Of a DNA stretch of 17,017 nucleotides, positions 1 to 6,095 are shown one piece after another. This DNA is from CAZWRN01 sp964636275 (lineage in GTDB: Bacteria; Patescibacteriota; Microgenomatia; Daviesbacterales; UBA10151). Both the position numbers and the translations under genes were made by a program. The first letter of the stretch is position 1. Each line of letters starts with the position of its first letter. The notes under the pieces are model-generated. The model was not told the origin of the DNA, did not search any database, and saw only the letters and a list, made by a program, of their open reading frames with translations. Where the stretch lies: NCBI GenBank assembly GCA_964636275.1, contig CAZWRN010000024.1, forward strand, positions 1 through 17,017, given 5' to 3'.

Positions 1-52
1 CTAAGGCACGCCGCCAGCGTTTATCCTGAGCCAGGATCAAACTCTCAGAAAA
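1..52 (-). rRNA. 16S ribosomal RNA, 5' end only (partial)
   Basis: The reverse complement contains the universal 27F site (AGAGTTTGATCCTGGCTCAG) followed by GATAAACGCTGGCGGCGTGCC, the conserved start of bacterial 16S rRNA. Counting back from E. coli position 9 (G at 44) puts the mature 5' end near 52. The rest of the gene lies beyond the left edge. The sequence after the primer site fits CPR bacteria, but 50 nt cannot fix the lineage. Confidence 0.97.
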
Positions 53-150
53 AAGTTTGTAGGTTGGAGTTGGTAGGTTGTAAAAGGCTTGCGCTTCCTA
101 CTCACTACTTACTACTAACTACTTACTTTTTAGGTTTTTCCTAACATCAG

Positions 151-318
151 AATTCACACTGAAATTTTGTGAATTTACTGTTTGTTATTGCAAACAGCAA
201 GGTTCTGGCAAAGCCAGGTTCTTACTGTTTGTTATTTTTTTGGAATTGACAAAGATTAGCTTCCACTAAATGGAAACCTCACTCTTGTCATCGTCATAGT
301 TATACAACTAACTATGAC
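151..318. repeat. Cluster of perfect stem-loops in the 16S-proximal leader
   Basis: Perfect inverted repeats seen are 293-302/309-318 (10 bp, 6-nt loop), 205-209/213-217 (5 bp), 179-184/191-196 (6 bp) and 151-158/168-175 (8 bp, 9-nt loop). A 15-nt direct repeat (TTACTGTTTGTTATT) lies at 175-189 and 222-236, flanking the 205-217 hairpin, so alternative pairings such as 192-197 with 225-230 are possible. A role in rRNA folding or processing is inferred from position only. Confidence 0.65.
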
Positions 319-348
319 TTAAAAATCCCATCACTCTTTTGAATACAA

Positions 349-480
349 ATCGGTTATCAGTTTTCTGTTGTCGGTTATCAGAATAACGTTTGGCTGTTGT
401 CGGTTTGTCTGTTCTTAAACTGAAAAACAGATAACCGATTAACTTTCATCCGAAAACTGAAACCCGAAAACCGATAACTT
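349..480. repeat. Tract of direct and inverted CGGTTATC-type repeats in the rRNA leader
   Basis: ATCGGTTATC (349-358) recurs as TCGGTTATCAG (371-381) and in inverted form as GATAACCGAT (430-439). More diverged copies are CGGTTTGTCTG (401-411) and ACCGATAAC (470-478). The outer copies can pair as a 10-bp stem. A further perfect 10-bp inverted pair joins 329-338 to 515-524, so the 5' part of the leader could fold onto the terminator-like hairpin. Confidence 0.7.
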
Positions 481-503
481 CTTGTGTTTTTTGCTTTTTG
501 CGC

Positions 504-537
504 AAAAAAAATCGAAGAGTGATGTTAATCTTCGATT
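504..537 (-). terminator. Terminator-like hairpin inside the rRNA leader (possible attenuator)
   Basis: On the minus strand, AATCGAAG (530-537) and CTTCGATT (510-517) form a perfect 8-bp stem around a 12-nt loop, followed at once by a run of T down to 504. This has the shape of an intrinsic terminator, although the stem is A/T-rich. It starts where the boxA-like motif ends, about 105 nt into the transcript. It could make a short abortive RNA unless the antitermination complex is loaded, or it may simply be a weak structure. Confidence 0.55.
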
Positions 538-568
538 GTTAAAGTGCTTACCAAGTCGTCAGACTTGG
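535..568 (-). promoter_or_regulatory. boxB-like hairpin and boxA-like antitermination motif
   Basis: Reading the transcript, CCAAGTC-TGAC-GACTTGG (551-568) forms a perfect 7-bp stem with a 4-nt loop. A few bases later comes GCACTTTAACAAT (535-547), which differs by one base from the E. coli rrn boxA core GCTCTTTAACAAT. The order boxB hairpin then boxA matches that of E. coli rrn leaders, where boxA loads the NusB-S10 antitermination complex. The functional call is by analogy. Confidence 0.7.
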
Positions 569-647
569 GGCCACAAAGGCCATTAACATGTGAGTAGTAT
601 TACGTTGAAGTAACTTTCTCCAGTCTTCCCATAAATAGGTAACAGGT

Positions 648-677
648 ATTGTACTCCATTTAGCTTTGTAATGTCAA
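648..677 (-). promoter_or_regulatory. rRNA operon promoter
   Basis: On the minus strand a perfect -35 TTGACA (672-677) lies 18 nt upstream of a -10 TACAAT (648-653), with an A/T-rich upstream tract as expected of an UP element. Transcription would start near 641, at the head of the rRNA leader. The promoter sits only about 44 nt downstream of the stop codon of the VirB2-like gene on the same strand. I see no clear terminator between them. Confidence 0.85.
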
Positions 678-720
678 TCAAATACAGATAATCAGATTAG
701 ATCGGATGAGATCAGAATTA

Positions 721-1047
721 TTACAGCACTATACGGCCATCTAAAGCCGGGATATTAATTACATTTCCTATAATATTAATATTAAGGATATATCCAACTA
801 CACGCAGAATTACAAAAGCGAGAGCTAGAATTGTCAGACCAACAAGAGCAGCGGTTATTGTCTTTCTAGCGTGACTTACTGCTTCTTTATCACCATTTGA
901 AGTGATCCACATAAAAGCCCCCTTAATAATGAAGAAAAGAACCAACAGCACTGCCACAATGTAAGCAATAGTTATGGCATTTGTAATAATAGTCCCCGGA
1001 TTAGTTGTTGGAAGAATCCCCATTGTGGGATTTATTGAGATATCCAT
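721..1047 (-). CDS. Two-helix membrane protein, TrbC/VirB2 pilin-like
   Basis: This 108-aa protein has a short polar N-terminus and two hydrophobic helices, about residues 23-48 and 65-88. They are joined by a short polar, charged loop containing GDKEAVSHARK. A loop of the type GDKE...AR(K/R) between two helices is typical of the many small CPR proteins annotated as TrbC/VirB2-like pilins. VirB2 proteins build the pilus of type IV secretion systems, but in CPR genomes they often occur without a full VirB set, and I see no other VirB gene here. The gene lies 42 bp downstream of the long low-complexity gene on the same strand, so the two are probably cotranscribed. No Shine-Dalgarno sequence is evident. 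The fold call is moderate; a pilus role is inference. Confidence 0.7.
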   Translation of the reverse strand: MDISINPTMGILPTTNPGTIITNAITIAYIVAVLLVLFFIIKGAFMWITSNGDKEAVSHARKTITAALVGLTILALAFVILRVVGYILNINIIGNVINIPALDGRIVL

Positions 1048-1089
1048 ATCTTAACGGTAACAAATTACTGGTAAAAATCAATAGGTAAA

Positions 1090-3150
1090 TTACCTAGCTG
1101 TAGCCATTTGACTGGTTTGTGGCGTAACAATTAAAGTTTTAACCAATGATCTAATCATCTCTGACCACAGGGGATCCATGGTTTTTCCGACCTCTTTTCG
1201 GCCGACTTCTTTGGTTGTTTGTTTAAAAGCCGGTTCAACTGCTGGGTACTCTGACATTGAGTCATCAATAGTTTTTGCCACTGTCTGAGCATTTTCCCAA
1301 AACTTCAATTTTTTTAATCTGACGACCATCTCATCTAATGATCCATCAAAATTTTGTTTTAAAATAACCGCCAATCTACCCCAGTAATTTTGATTATTGT
1401 TTTCTTGGATCTGACCAATCACAAAATCTCTGGCAATTTCGCCTTGCTCGTTTCGTGGTGCTTCATCAATACTTTTGGTTGCTAATTTAACTCGCTTGTT
1501 TTGCTTTTCCAGGTCTACCTGATGCAAAGCTTTTTTGGCTGGATCCTCAGTTGGGTCTACAGTAACCTCCCGGATCGTTCTAACCATTAATGAACTAACT
1601 CGTGATCTGATCCTTTGTGGAACAGCATCTGAAGAGGCTAACTGCCTTTCAACCAGTAAGGTGGTGTCACTTTCCGTTTTTCCTAAGGCATTCAATTGAT
1701 AGGTTTGACCAATAACAGCGATCAATGCTTGGGCTTTTTTCTTAACTTCAGCCTCATCTACGGTCTCAAAATCGACATCCAGCGTTTTAATCAACCTCAT
1801 TGCCTGCCCTAGTGGAGGACTTTCCTGAGGCGCTGCAGGGCTTTCGGAGGCATGATTTACTTTACTATCGGACTTTTGCAGTATTTCGACAAATTTTTGA
1901 CCAATTTCAGGCTTAATACCAACGGCTGCCAGAACCTGTTCACGAACAGTCTGATTCCCTTCTCTGACTATTGGCGCTAAGGTTGCTAACTGCTCAGCCT
2001 GTTTAGGCGAGATTCCGTCGACTTTGGGTAAAGTGATCTTGGGAGCTTCTGGACCGCCCTTGGGCGTCTCAACTCGAGGACTGCCAATTACCCCGGCCCT
2101 TTGCATGGCCTGATCTTCACTTAAAACTCCCTTCTCTACCAGTGGTCTTAAATTGGTGAAGCTATGAACCTGATCGATTGTCGGCTTGGGTAATTCATGT
2201 ACCTGAGGTCTTTCAATTGGTTTGTTAATTGGATTGTTTCTTTCAATTGGAGCCTGATAAATCTGGTCTGGAACCTGAGCCGCTAGGACAACTCGAGCTC
2301 TAAAGGCTAATTCAGATGGTGTTAAGACATGATTTTTTAGTCTTTCAACCAATCCAGTAACTCTTAAAGTATTTTGGTTATTTGCTTCTATACCTACTCT
2401 GGTCTGTTGAGAAATTTCAGCTTGTCTATTTCTGGCTGCCTTTAAACGAGCAACTGTTGCAGCCAATTCCTGAGTATTTAATCTCACTTGCGGTCTGGTA
2501 ATTTTTTTAACCAACTCTTTAGCATTTACCCTTGGAGATTCAACCACCCCTTTGTCATTCTGAACTTGTTTCAGAATCTTTTCTTTAGTGGTTTGTACAT
2601 GATCTAATTCTTTAGCTTTTGAAATACTTTGAAACCCTTTGAAATCAACTGACTGATTTAGATTTGCTCTTCTCACATTGGGAAGTGCTGAAGCAATGAA
2701 CGCATCTGCCACCTGTCTGTTTTCAGCTTTTCTAGCTGATATTTGCGCTTGGTTGCGAGCTCTGGCTTGAGCAAAGGTAGTTCCAACCTCAGCTTTGGCA
2801 GATGCTTCAGGCGTAAATCCAACTATGGAAGCTGGCCTATTAAACCTAATCTCCCCTAATTTTGGCCCAAAGACTGACTCCGCAGATTTGGGTCTCACTG
2901 GCCCATTTTCGCCAAAGATTTTTCCGCCTGGATTGGAATTTGGATTGGCTGGTCTCATCCTGGAAAAAGGGTTGTGGTTGATTGTGGTATCAACCCTGGC
3001 GCGACCACCTTCTGGACCGATTGAAATCATTTTTATTGGTGAACTTTTGATTGAACTTGAAACCGAGGATCTTAATCCTCCCCCTGGAGAGGTAATTCGT
3101 GAAACTGAGGCTCCGATTGAAGATGTTACTGCTCTTACTGATGTAGGCAT
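1090..3150 (-). CDS. Large low-complexity, Arg/Gln/Asn-rich hypothetical protein
   Basis: The product has 686 aa and I do not recognise it. There is no signal peptide or membrane helix. The first 110 residues are rich in Ser, Gly, Pro and Arg and look disordered. Residues about 115-280 are rich in Ala, Gln and Arg and probably helical or coiled-coil. A Pro-rich stretch follows (about 290-440), then a more ordered, charged C-terminal half with a Trp-containing helical region (WGRLAVIL and LKFWENAQ, about 590-630). Residues 191-201 (KILKQVQNDKG) are encoded by a palindromic repeat element, which suggests that this part tolerates insertion. It has its own promoter and a structured 5' leader, and precedes the VirB2-like gene. 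A scaffold or surface-appendage role is only a guess from that neighbour. Confidence 0.8.
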   Translation of the reverse strand: MPTSVRAVTSSIGASVSRITSPGGGLRSSVSSSIKSSPIKMISIGPEGGRARVDTTINHNPFSRMRPANPNSNPGGKIFGENGPVRPKSAESVFGPKLGEIRFNRPASIVGFTPEASAKAEVGTTFAQARARNQAQISARKAENRQVADAFIASALPNVRRANLNQSVDFKGFQSISKAKELDHVQTTKEKILKQVQNDKGVVESPRVNAKELVKKITRPQVRLNTQELAATVARLKAARNRQAEISQQTRVGIEANNQNTLRVTGLVERLKNHVLTPSELAFRARVVLAAQVPDQIYQAPIERNNPINKPIERPQVHELPKPTIDQVHSFTNLRPLVEKGVLSEDQAMQRAGVIGSPRVETPKGGPEAPKITLPKVDGISPKQAEQLATLAPIVREGNQTVREQVLAAVGIKPEIGQKFVEILQKSDSKVNHASESPAAPQESPPLGQAMRLIKTLDVDFETVDEAEVKKKAQALIAVIGQTYQLNALGKTESDTTLLVERQLASSDAVPQRIRSRVSSLMVRTIREVTVDPTEDPAKKALHQVDLEKQNKRVKLATKSIDEAPRNEQGEIARDFVIGQIQENNNQNYWGRLAVILKQNFDGSLDEMVVRLKKLKFWENAQTVAKTIDDSMSEYPAVEPAFKQTTKEVGRKEVGKTMDPLWSEMIRSLVKTLIVTPQTSQMATAR
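2551..2580. repeat. Palindromic repeat element inside a coding sequence
   Basis: A perfect 8-bp inverted repeat, ATTCTGAA (2557-2564) and TTCAGAAT (2570-2577), flanks CTTGT, within a unit TTTGTCATTCTGAACTTG...TCAGAATCTT. It closely resembles the dispersed GTCATCCTGAACTTGTTTCAGGATC palindromes I know from many bacterial genomes. Here it is translated on the minus strand, in frame, as KILKQVQNDKG. The family assignment is from memory. I found no second copy in the window. Confidence 0.65.
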
Positions 3151-3183
3151 ATTTACTTTCTACCTACCAGCTAATTAGTTGGT

Positions 3184-3219
3184 AGTTGGCGGTTCGTTAT
3201 TTTCTGCGAACTCCCAACT
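3184..3219 (-). promoter_or_regulatory. Stem-loop in the 5' leader of the large low-complexity gene
   Basis: Arms 3184-3196 and 3207-3219 pair in 11 of 13 positions around a 10-nt loop, on either strand. In the minus-strand transcript this lies between the inferred start (about 3228) and the ATG at 3150, filling about half of the leader of roughly 78 nt. A role in mRNA stability or translation control is possible. No known riboswitch is recognised. Confidence 0.55.
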
Positions 3220-3234
3220 ATCAATTACATTTAT

Positions 3235-3263
3235 ATTATACTCCTCTTACGTATGAAAAGCAA
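3235..3263 (-). promoter_or_regulatory. Promoter of the low-complexity/VirB2-like gene pair
   Basis: The minus strand has -35 TTGCTT (3258-3263), a 17-nt spacer and a perfect -10 TATAAT (3235-3240). Transcription would start near 3228 and leave a leader of about 78 nt before the ATG at 3150, which contains a stem-loop. Confidence 0.7.
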
Positions 3264-3288
3264 ATATTTACCGAAAAAGATTGCAATC

Positions 3289-3349
3289 CGTAACAAGAGA
3301 TACATAAAACATATGAAGATATTTTTCGTATTGCGTTATGCTTGTTACG
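3289..3349. repeat. Inverted repeat between the two divergent promoters
   Basis: CGTAACAAG (3289-3297) and CTTGTTACG (3341-3349) are perfect 9-bp inverted copies 43 nt apart. The right arm overlaps the inferred -35 of the plus-strand dockerin gene. They could be paired operator half-sites or the arms of a small hairpin. Function unknown. Confidence 0.45.
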
Positions 3350-3371
3350 TGTCTCTTTTTTCTGATAAAGT
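3342..3371 (+). promoter_or_regulatory. Promoter of the dockerin-cohesin-prs operon
   Basis: TTGTTA (3342-3347) lies 18 nt upstream of TAAAGT (3366-3371), which ends 6 nt before the ATG at 3378. This predicts a transcript starting at or next to the start codon. The hexamers are only moderate matches, but the spacing repeats at several other genes in the window. Confidence 0.45.
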
Positions 3372-3377
3372 ATTTCT

Positions 3378-3983
3378 ATGGATACTAAACCATCTCCCGT
3401 TGAAACATCAGTACCCGTGAATGATATCCCACAAGCTGGTAATGCGGTTATTTTTAAGGCTGATAGTCCCGCTGGTTCAAGTATTACGATGCCGAAACTA
3501 AACATAAAATTGGCTTTGGCTAGTTTTTTAATGTTTTTTTTGGTAGGAGGGGTGGGTGTGGGGGTTTATCTGGTTGGACAACAGCAGCAAGTCAAAAGCC
3601 GAGCATCCAATGATGTACCTGAAAATATCTCAGCAGTAGTCCCAAAGAATGTTGTTAATACTGCCACCGCATCGGCTCAGCCAGCCTCTGCTTCAGCCAA
3701 ACCCAGTCAAACGACAGCATCTAGTAGTTTAGCCAATATCTCAATTCCGGAATTCGATTCATCTGCTTCAGCTGGTTTTACCAGTTCTGAATCAGCTGAG
3801 TTGAGTGATATGTATGATTTTAATGATGACTCGGCTGCCAATTCAGTTGATTTATCCATCATGTATGCTGGCTGGGGTACTCCTAAAAATGAGGAGCAAA
3901 AAAATGCTGATTTAAATGGTGATGGTATTATCAACGGTATCGATTACTCGATCTTTTTACCACATTTCAACCAACCTTTATGA
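3378..3983 (+). CDS. Membrane-anchored dockerin type I protein
   Basis: The 201-aa protein has a polar N-terminus of about 42 residues and one membrane helix (about 43-66) ending in GQQQQVKSRAS, a transition common in Microgenomates surface proteins. A Ser/Ala/Thr-rich linker follows (about 75-140), then a C-terminal dockerin domain (147-199). The domain has two EF-hand-like calcium loops with ligands at the canonical places: D147, N149, D151, N155, D158 and D178, N180, D182, N186, D189. Dockerins bind cohesin domains in a calcium-dependent way. The next gene, overlapping by 4 nt (ATGA), encodes a cohesin-like domain, so the two are probably partners. The topology is inferred to be N-terminus in, dockerin outside. 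There is no catalytic module, unlike classical cellulosomal dockerin proteins. The start fits the leaderless promoter just upstream. Confidence 0.88.
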   Translation: MDTKPSPVETSVPVNDIPQAGNAVIFKADSPAGSSITMPKLNIKLALASFLMFFLVGGVGVGVYLVGQQQQVKSRASNDVPENISAVVPKNVVNTATASAQPASASAKPSQTTASSSLANISIPEFDSSASAGFTSSESAELSDMYDFNDDSAANSVDLSIMYAGWGTPKNEEQKNADLNGDGIINGIDYSIFLPHFNQPL

Positions 3984-4573
3984 CAATTAAAAAAGTTATT
4001 GTAATCGGACTGATTGTGATCATGTTAGAAAGTATTGGCGGCTATATTTATCTGACCTATCGGGAAAAAATGTCATTAGATCCTCTCCCCCAGCCAAATC
4101 CGTCGCAACAACAACTAGTTGGGACGCCAACTAAAAAGCCCACTCTTGCTCTTCGAACTGATCAGGCCTCTCTCAAAAAAAATGAAACTATTACTATTAA
4201 TGCGGTTTTAGAAGGGCAGGGCAATCGGGCTTCTGCGGCTGATTTAACAATCCGTTATGATCCAGAAATGCTAAATATAATCGCCACTAATTCTGCCACA
4301 CCTTTTGCTAAAAGTCAGATCTTTCAAAAAACTGTATTTAATGCGGTTGATACCAAAACTGGATTGGCCACTATGTCTGCTGTGTCCGAAATTGAACAAC
4401 CATTACCTGACTTGGCTTTTTTAACCTCCATCGTCTTTAAAGCTCTCAAAGAAGGCCCGACAGAAATAACTATAGTATTTACTCCAGATGAAACTCGTGA
4501 TACAAATATAGTGTCAGAATCCGAAGATATTTTAGGTTCAGTTGAAAATCTGCCGATTACTATTCAGCCTTAA
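3980..4573 (+). CDS. Membrane-anchored cohesin-domain protein
   Basis: This 197-aa protein begins with a membrane helix (about 4-26), then a short Pro/Gln-rich linker (to about 52). The rest is a beta-rich domain of about 140 residues with the features of a cohesin: LALRTDQASLKKNETITINA, then AADLTIRYDPEMLNI, and a late strand LTSIVFKALKEG. In cohesins these are the opening strand, the (V/L)x(I/L)xYDPxxL segment and the closing F(K/R)AL..G strand. The ATG overlaps the stop of the dockerin gene, implying translational coupling and a stoichiometric pair. Both partners are anchored, so binding would be in cis on one cell or between cells; that is inference. The domain call is good, and the exact cohesin type is not assignable by eye. 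Confidence 0.8.
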   Translation: MTIKKVIVIGLIVIMLESIGGYIYLTYREKMSLDPLPQPNPSQQQLVGTPTKKPTLALRTDQASLKKNETITINAVLEGQGNRASAADLTIRYDPEMLNIIATNSATPFAKSQIFQKTVFNAVDTKTGLATMSAVSEIEQPLPDLAFLTSIVFKALKEGPTEITIVFTPDETRDTNIVSESEDILGSVENLPITIQP

Positions 4574-4576
4574 AAA

Positions 4577-5548
4577 ATGCCAAAAAAAGACGATTTTATT
4601 TTGATAGCAGGAAATGCTAATCTACCTCTTGCTAAAGCTACAGCTAAATTCCTCAAAGTTCCGGTGTATTTTCCTGTCGGTCGTTTCTCTGATCAGGAAG
4701 CTCATATCCAGATCCCGGTCAATGTTCGAAAAAAAAACGTCATTATTATCCAGTCAACTTGTCCACCCAATGTCGATGGGGCTTACATGGAGCTTTTTTT
4801 GATGATCGATGCAGCCAGAAGAGCTTCAGCAGCGGAAATTTCAGTCGTTATCCCATATTTTGGTTATTCCAGACAAGACCGCAAAGATCGACCTAGAGTC
4901 CCTGTCAGTGCGTCACTAATGGCTCATCTTTTGGAAAATATCGGGGCAGATCGAATTTTAACTATTGATATTCATTCTGACCAGGAACAAGGCTTTAGTA
5001 TGATCCCCTGGGAAAATTTATATGCTTCCTATTCATTTGTTCCTGTATTAAAAAAGAGATTTAAAAAAGTAGTGGTCGCAGCTCCTGATAAAGGCGGGGT
5101 GATGCTGACATCGGCATTTGCCAAGCTACTAAATGCCGAAGGGATGGCGATTGTTTTTAAAGAACGTGATATCAAAAAACATCACCATGAGAATGTAAAA
5201 ACCTTGGGCCTAATCGGTGAGGTGGATAAAATGGATGTGATCCTGGTGGACGACATGATAGATACTGCAGGAACTATCTGTAATGCTGCAAATGCGATAT
5301 CCGAAAAAGGGGCCAAAAATGTCTATGCCGTAGCAACGCATGGTATTTTTTCTGACCCGGCTCTGGAAAGAATTACCCAGTCCCAGCTAAAAAAAGTATT
5401 TATAACAGACACTCTTCAACTCGATGAACGTATTCTCAAACATCCTAAAATTGAAGTCATATCAGTTGCTCCCCTGTTGTCTGAAGCGATTAAAAGAATT
5501 ACCACAGGTGAGTCTTTGAGTGAGAAATTAATTTTGCGTAATTGGTGA
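4577..5548 (+). CDS. prs: Ribose-phosphate pyrophosphokinase (PRPP synthetase)
   Basis: The 323-aa length and layout fit class I PRPP synthetases, which convert ribose 5-phosphate and ATP to PRPP for nucleotide, His and Trp synthesis. Visible motifs are GRFSDQEAHIQI (35-46), the catalytic flexible segment YFGYSRQDRKDRPR (94-107), DIHSDQEQGF (131-140) and the PRPP-binding loop VDDMIDTAGT (224-233). The family's usual DLHA(x)QIQGFF appears as DIHSDQEQGF, a mild divergence. The gene starts 3 nt after the cohesin stop and so shares its transcript, although the functions are unrelated. Its last 21 nt overlap the 3' end of the convergent TrmH gene. The enzyme is cytoplasmic. Confidence 0.97.
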   Translation: MPKKDDFILIAGNANLPLAKATAKFLKVPVYFPVGRFSDQEAHIQIPVNVRKKNVIIIQSTCPPNVDGAYMELFLMIDAARRASAAEISVVIPYFGYSRQDRKDRPRVPVSASLMAHLLENIGADRILTIDIHSDQEQGFSMIPWENLYASYSFVPVLKKRFKKVVVAAPDKGGVMLTSAFAKLLNAEGMAIVFKERDIKKHHHENVKTLGLIGEVDKMDVILVDDMIDTAGTICNAANAISEKGAKNVYAVATHGIFSDPALERITQSQLKKVFITDTLQLDERILKHPKIEVISVAPLLSEAIKRITTGESLSEKLILRNW

Positions 5549-6073
5549 GGTCTGGCGCAACACTTCATATAAAGTAATCGCCAGTGACACCATGACATTT
5601 AGCGAAATATTGATCCCGTACATTGGTAACTCGACAATAGCATCGCACAACTGAAGTACTTCCTGAGAAACACCCTCGGATTCATGCCCAACCACTAAAG
5701 CCAACGGTAGTTCATATTTGTACTCCGTATAAGGAATGGAATTGTCTGCAAGCTCTACTGCCACTATTCTTAAATCTTGAATCTTACTTCTTAAATCCTT
5801 AATTGCGTCAATAGTTGTCGGAAAATATTCCCACTCTACGATTTCAGTAGTATTGATCGAGGCTTTTTTAATCCGGTGGTTGGGAGGTGTCTCAGTTCCA
5901 CCGCATAAATAGATCTTTTTAGCTCCTACTGCATCCGCCAGACGGAAAACGGAACCAATATTGTAGGTATCCAGAACATTGTCTAAAACGATATATATCT
6001 CCTGCCTGGGGATATCTTTTTTCTCGATCTGGTGATCGCCATTTCGAAGCTGGAATGCGTTTAATTTAAGCAT
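5528..6073 (-). CDS. TrmH/SpoU-family RNA 2'-O-methyltransferase
   Basis: The 181-aa protein contains the three SPOUT motifs. Motif 1 is NIGSVFRLADAVGA with N38 and R44, motif 2 is LVVGHESEGVS (126-136), and motif 3 is LPMYGINISLNV (149-160). Motifs 2 and 3 form the S-adenosylmethionine-binding trefoil knot. Such enzymes methylate ribose 2'-OH groups in tRNA or rRNA. The protein lacks the extra N-terminal substrate-binding domain of RlmB, so it is of the short TrmH/TrmL-like type, and the target site cannot be named. The ATG has a TATAAT hexamer 8 nt upstream, giving it a likely promoter of its own at the end of the carbamoyltransferase gene. Its 3' end overlaps prs by 21 nt, tail to tail. 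Confidence 0.93.
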   Translation of the reverse strand: MLKLNAFQLRNGDHQIEKKDIPRQEIYIVLDNVLDTYNIGSVFRLADAVGAKKIYLCGGTETPPNHRIKKASINTTEIVEWEYFPTTIDAIKDLRSKIQDLRIVAVELADNSIPYTEYKYELPLALVVGHESEGVSQEVLQLCDAIVELPMYGINISLNVMVSLAITLYEVLRQTSPITQN

Positions 6074-6081
6074 AGAAATGT

Positions 6082-6087
6082 ATTATA
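6082..6087 (-). promoter_or_regulatory. -10 element for the TrmH-family gene
   Basis: A perfect TATAAT on the minus strand ends 8 nt before the ATG at 6073, in the 22-nt gap after the carbamoyltransferase stop. The -35 region (about TTAATT) is weak. The predicted mRNA would have a leader of only 1-2 nt. Confidence 0.45.
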
Positions 6088-6095
6088 CCGCAGTA

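Larger units (their letters stand above)
53..641 (-). other. Long structured leader of the rRNA operon; no protein gene seen
   Basis: This gene-free stretch runs from the inferred rRNA transcription start (about 641) to the mature 16S end. In transcript order it holds a boxB-like hairpin, a boxA-like motif and a hairpin followed by a U-run. It then holds a tract of direct and inverted CGGTTATC repeats (349-480), a 10-bp perfect stem-loop (293-318) and a cluster of small stem-loops (151-236). Last comes a low-complexity tract rich in CTACTTACTA-like units (about 95-130). Some hairpins may serve RNase III processing together with sequence 3' of 16S, which is outside the window. I see no tRNA or ORF here. 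Confidence 0.75.

Noticed and set aside
349..480. CGGTTATC repeats considered as a CRISPR array or iteron origin
   Set aside because: Copies are few, vary in length, occur in both orientations and have no regular spacers. They lie inside the rRNA leader, with no replication or cas gene nearby.
2795..3178. Plus-strand open frame of 127 codons opposite the low-complexity gene
   Set aside because: It lies wholly opposite the start of the minus-strand gene and its promoter region. Its Pro/Leu/Ile-rich translation is what the antisense of a Gly/Arg/Asn-rich sequence gives.
3184..3219. Stem-loop considered as a transcription terminator
   Set aside because: It lies between divergent genes, inside a predicted 5' leader, and neither side is followed by a T-run.
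3236..3505. Minus-strand open frame of 89 codons across the divergent promoter region
   Set aside because: It overlaps the start of the dockerin gene and both promoters, and its sequence lacks any domain or consistent composition.
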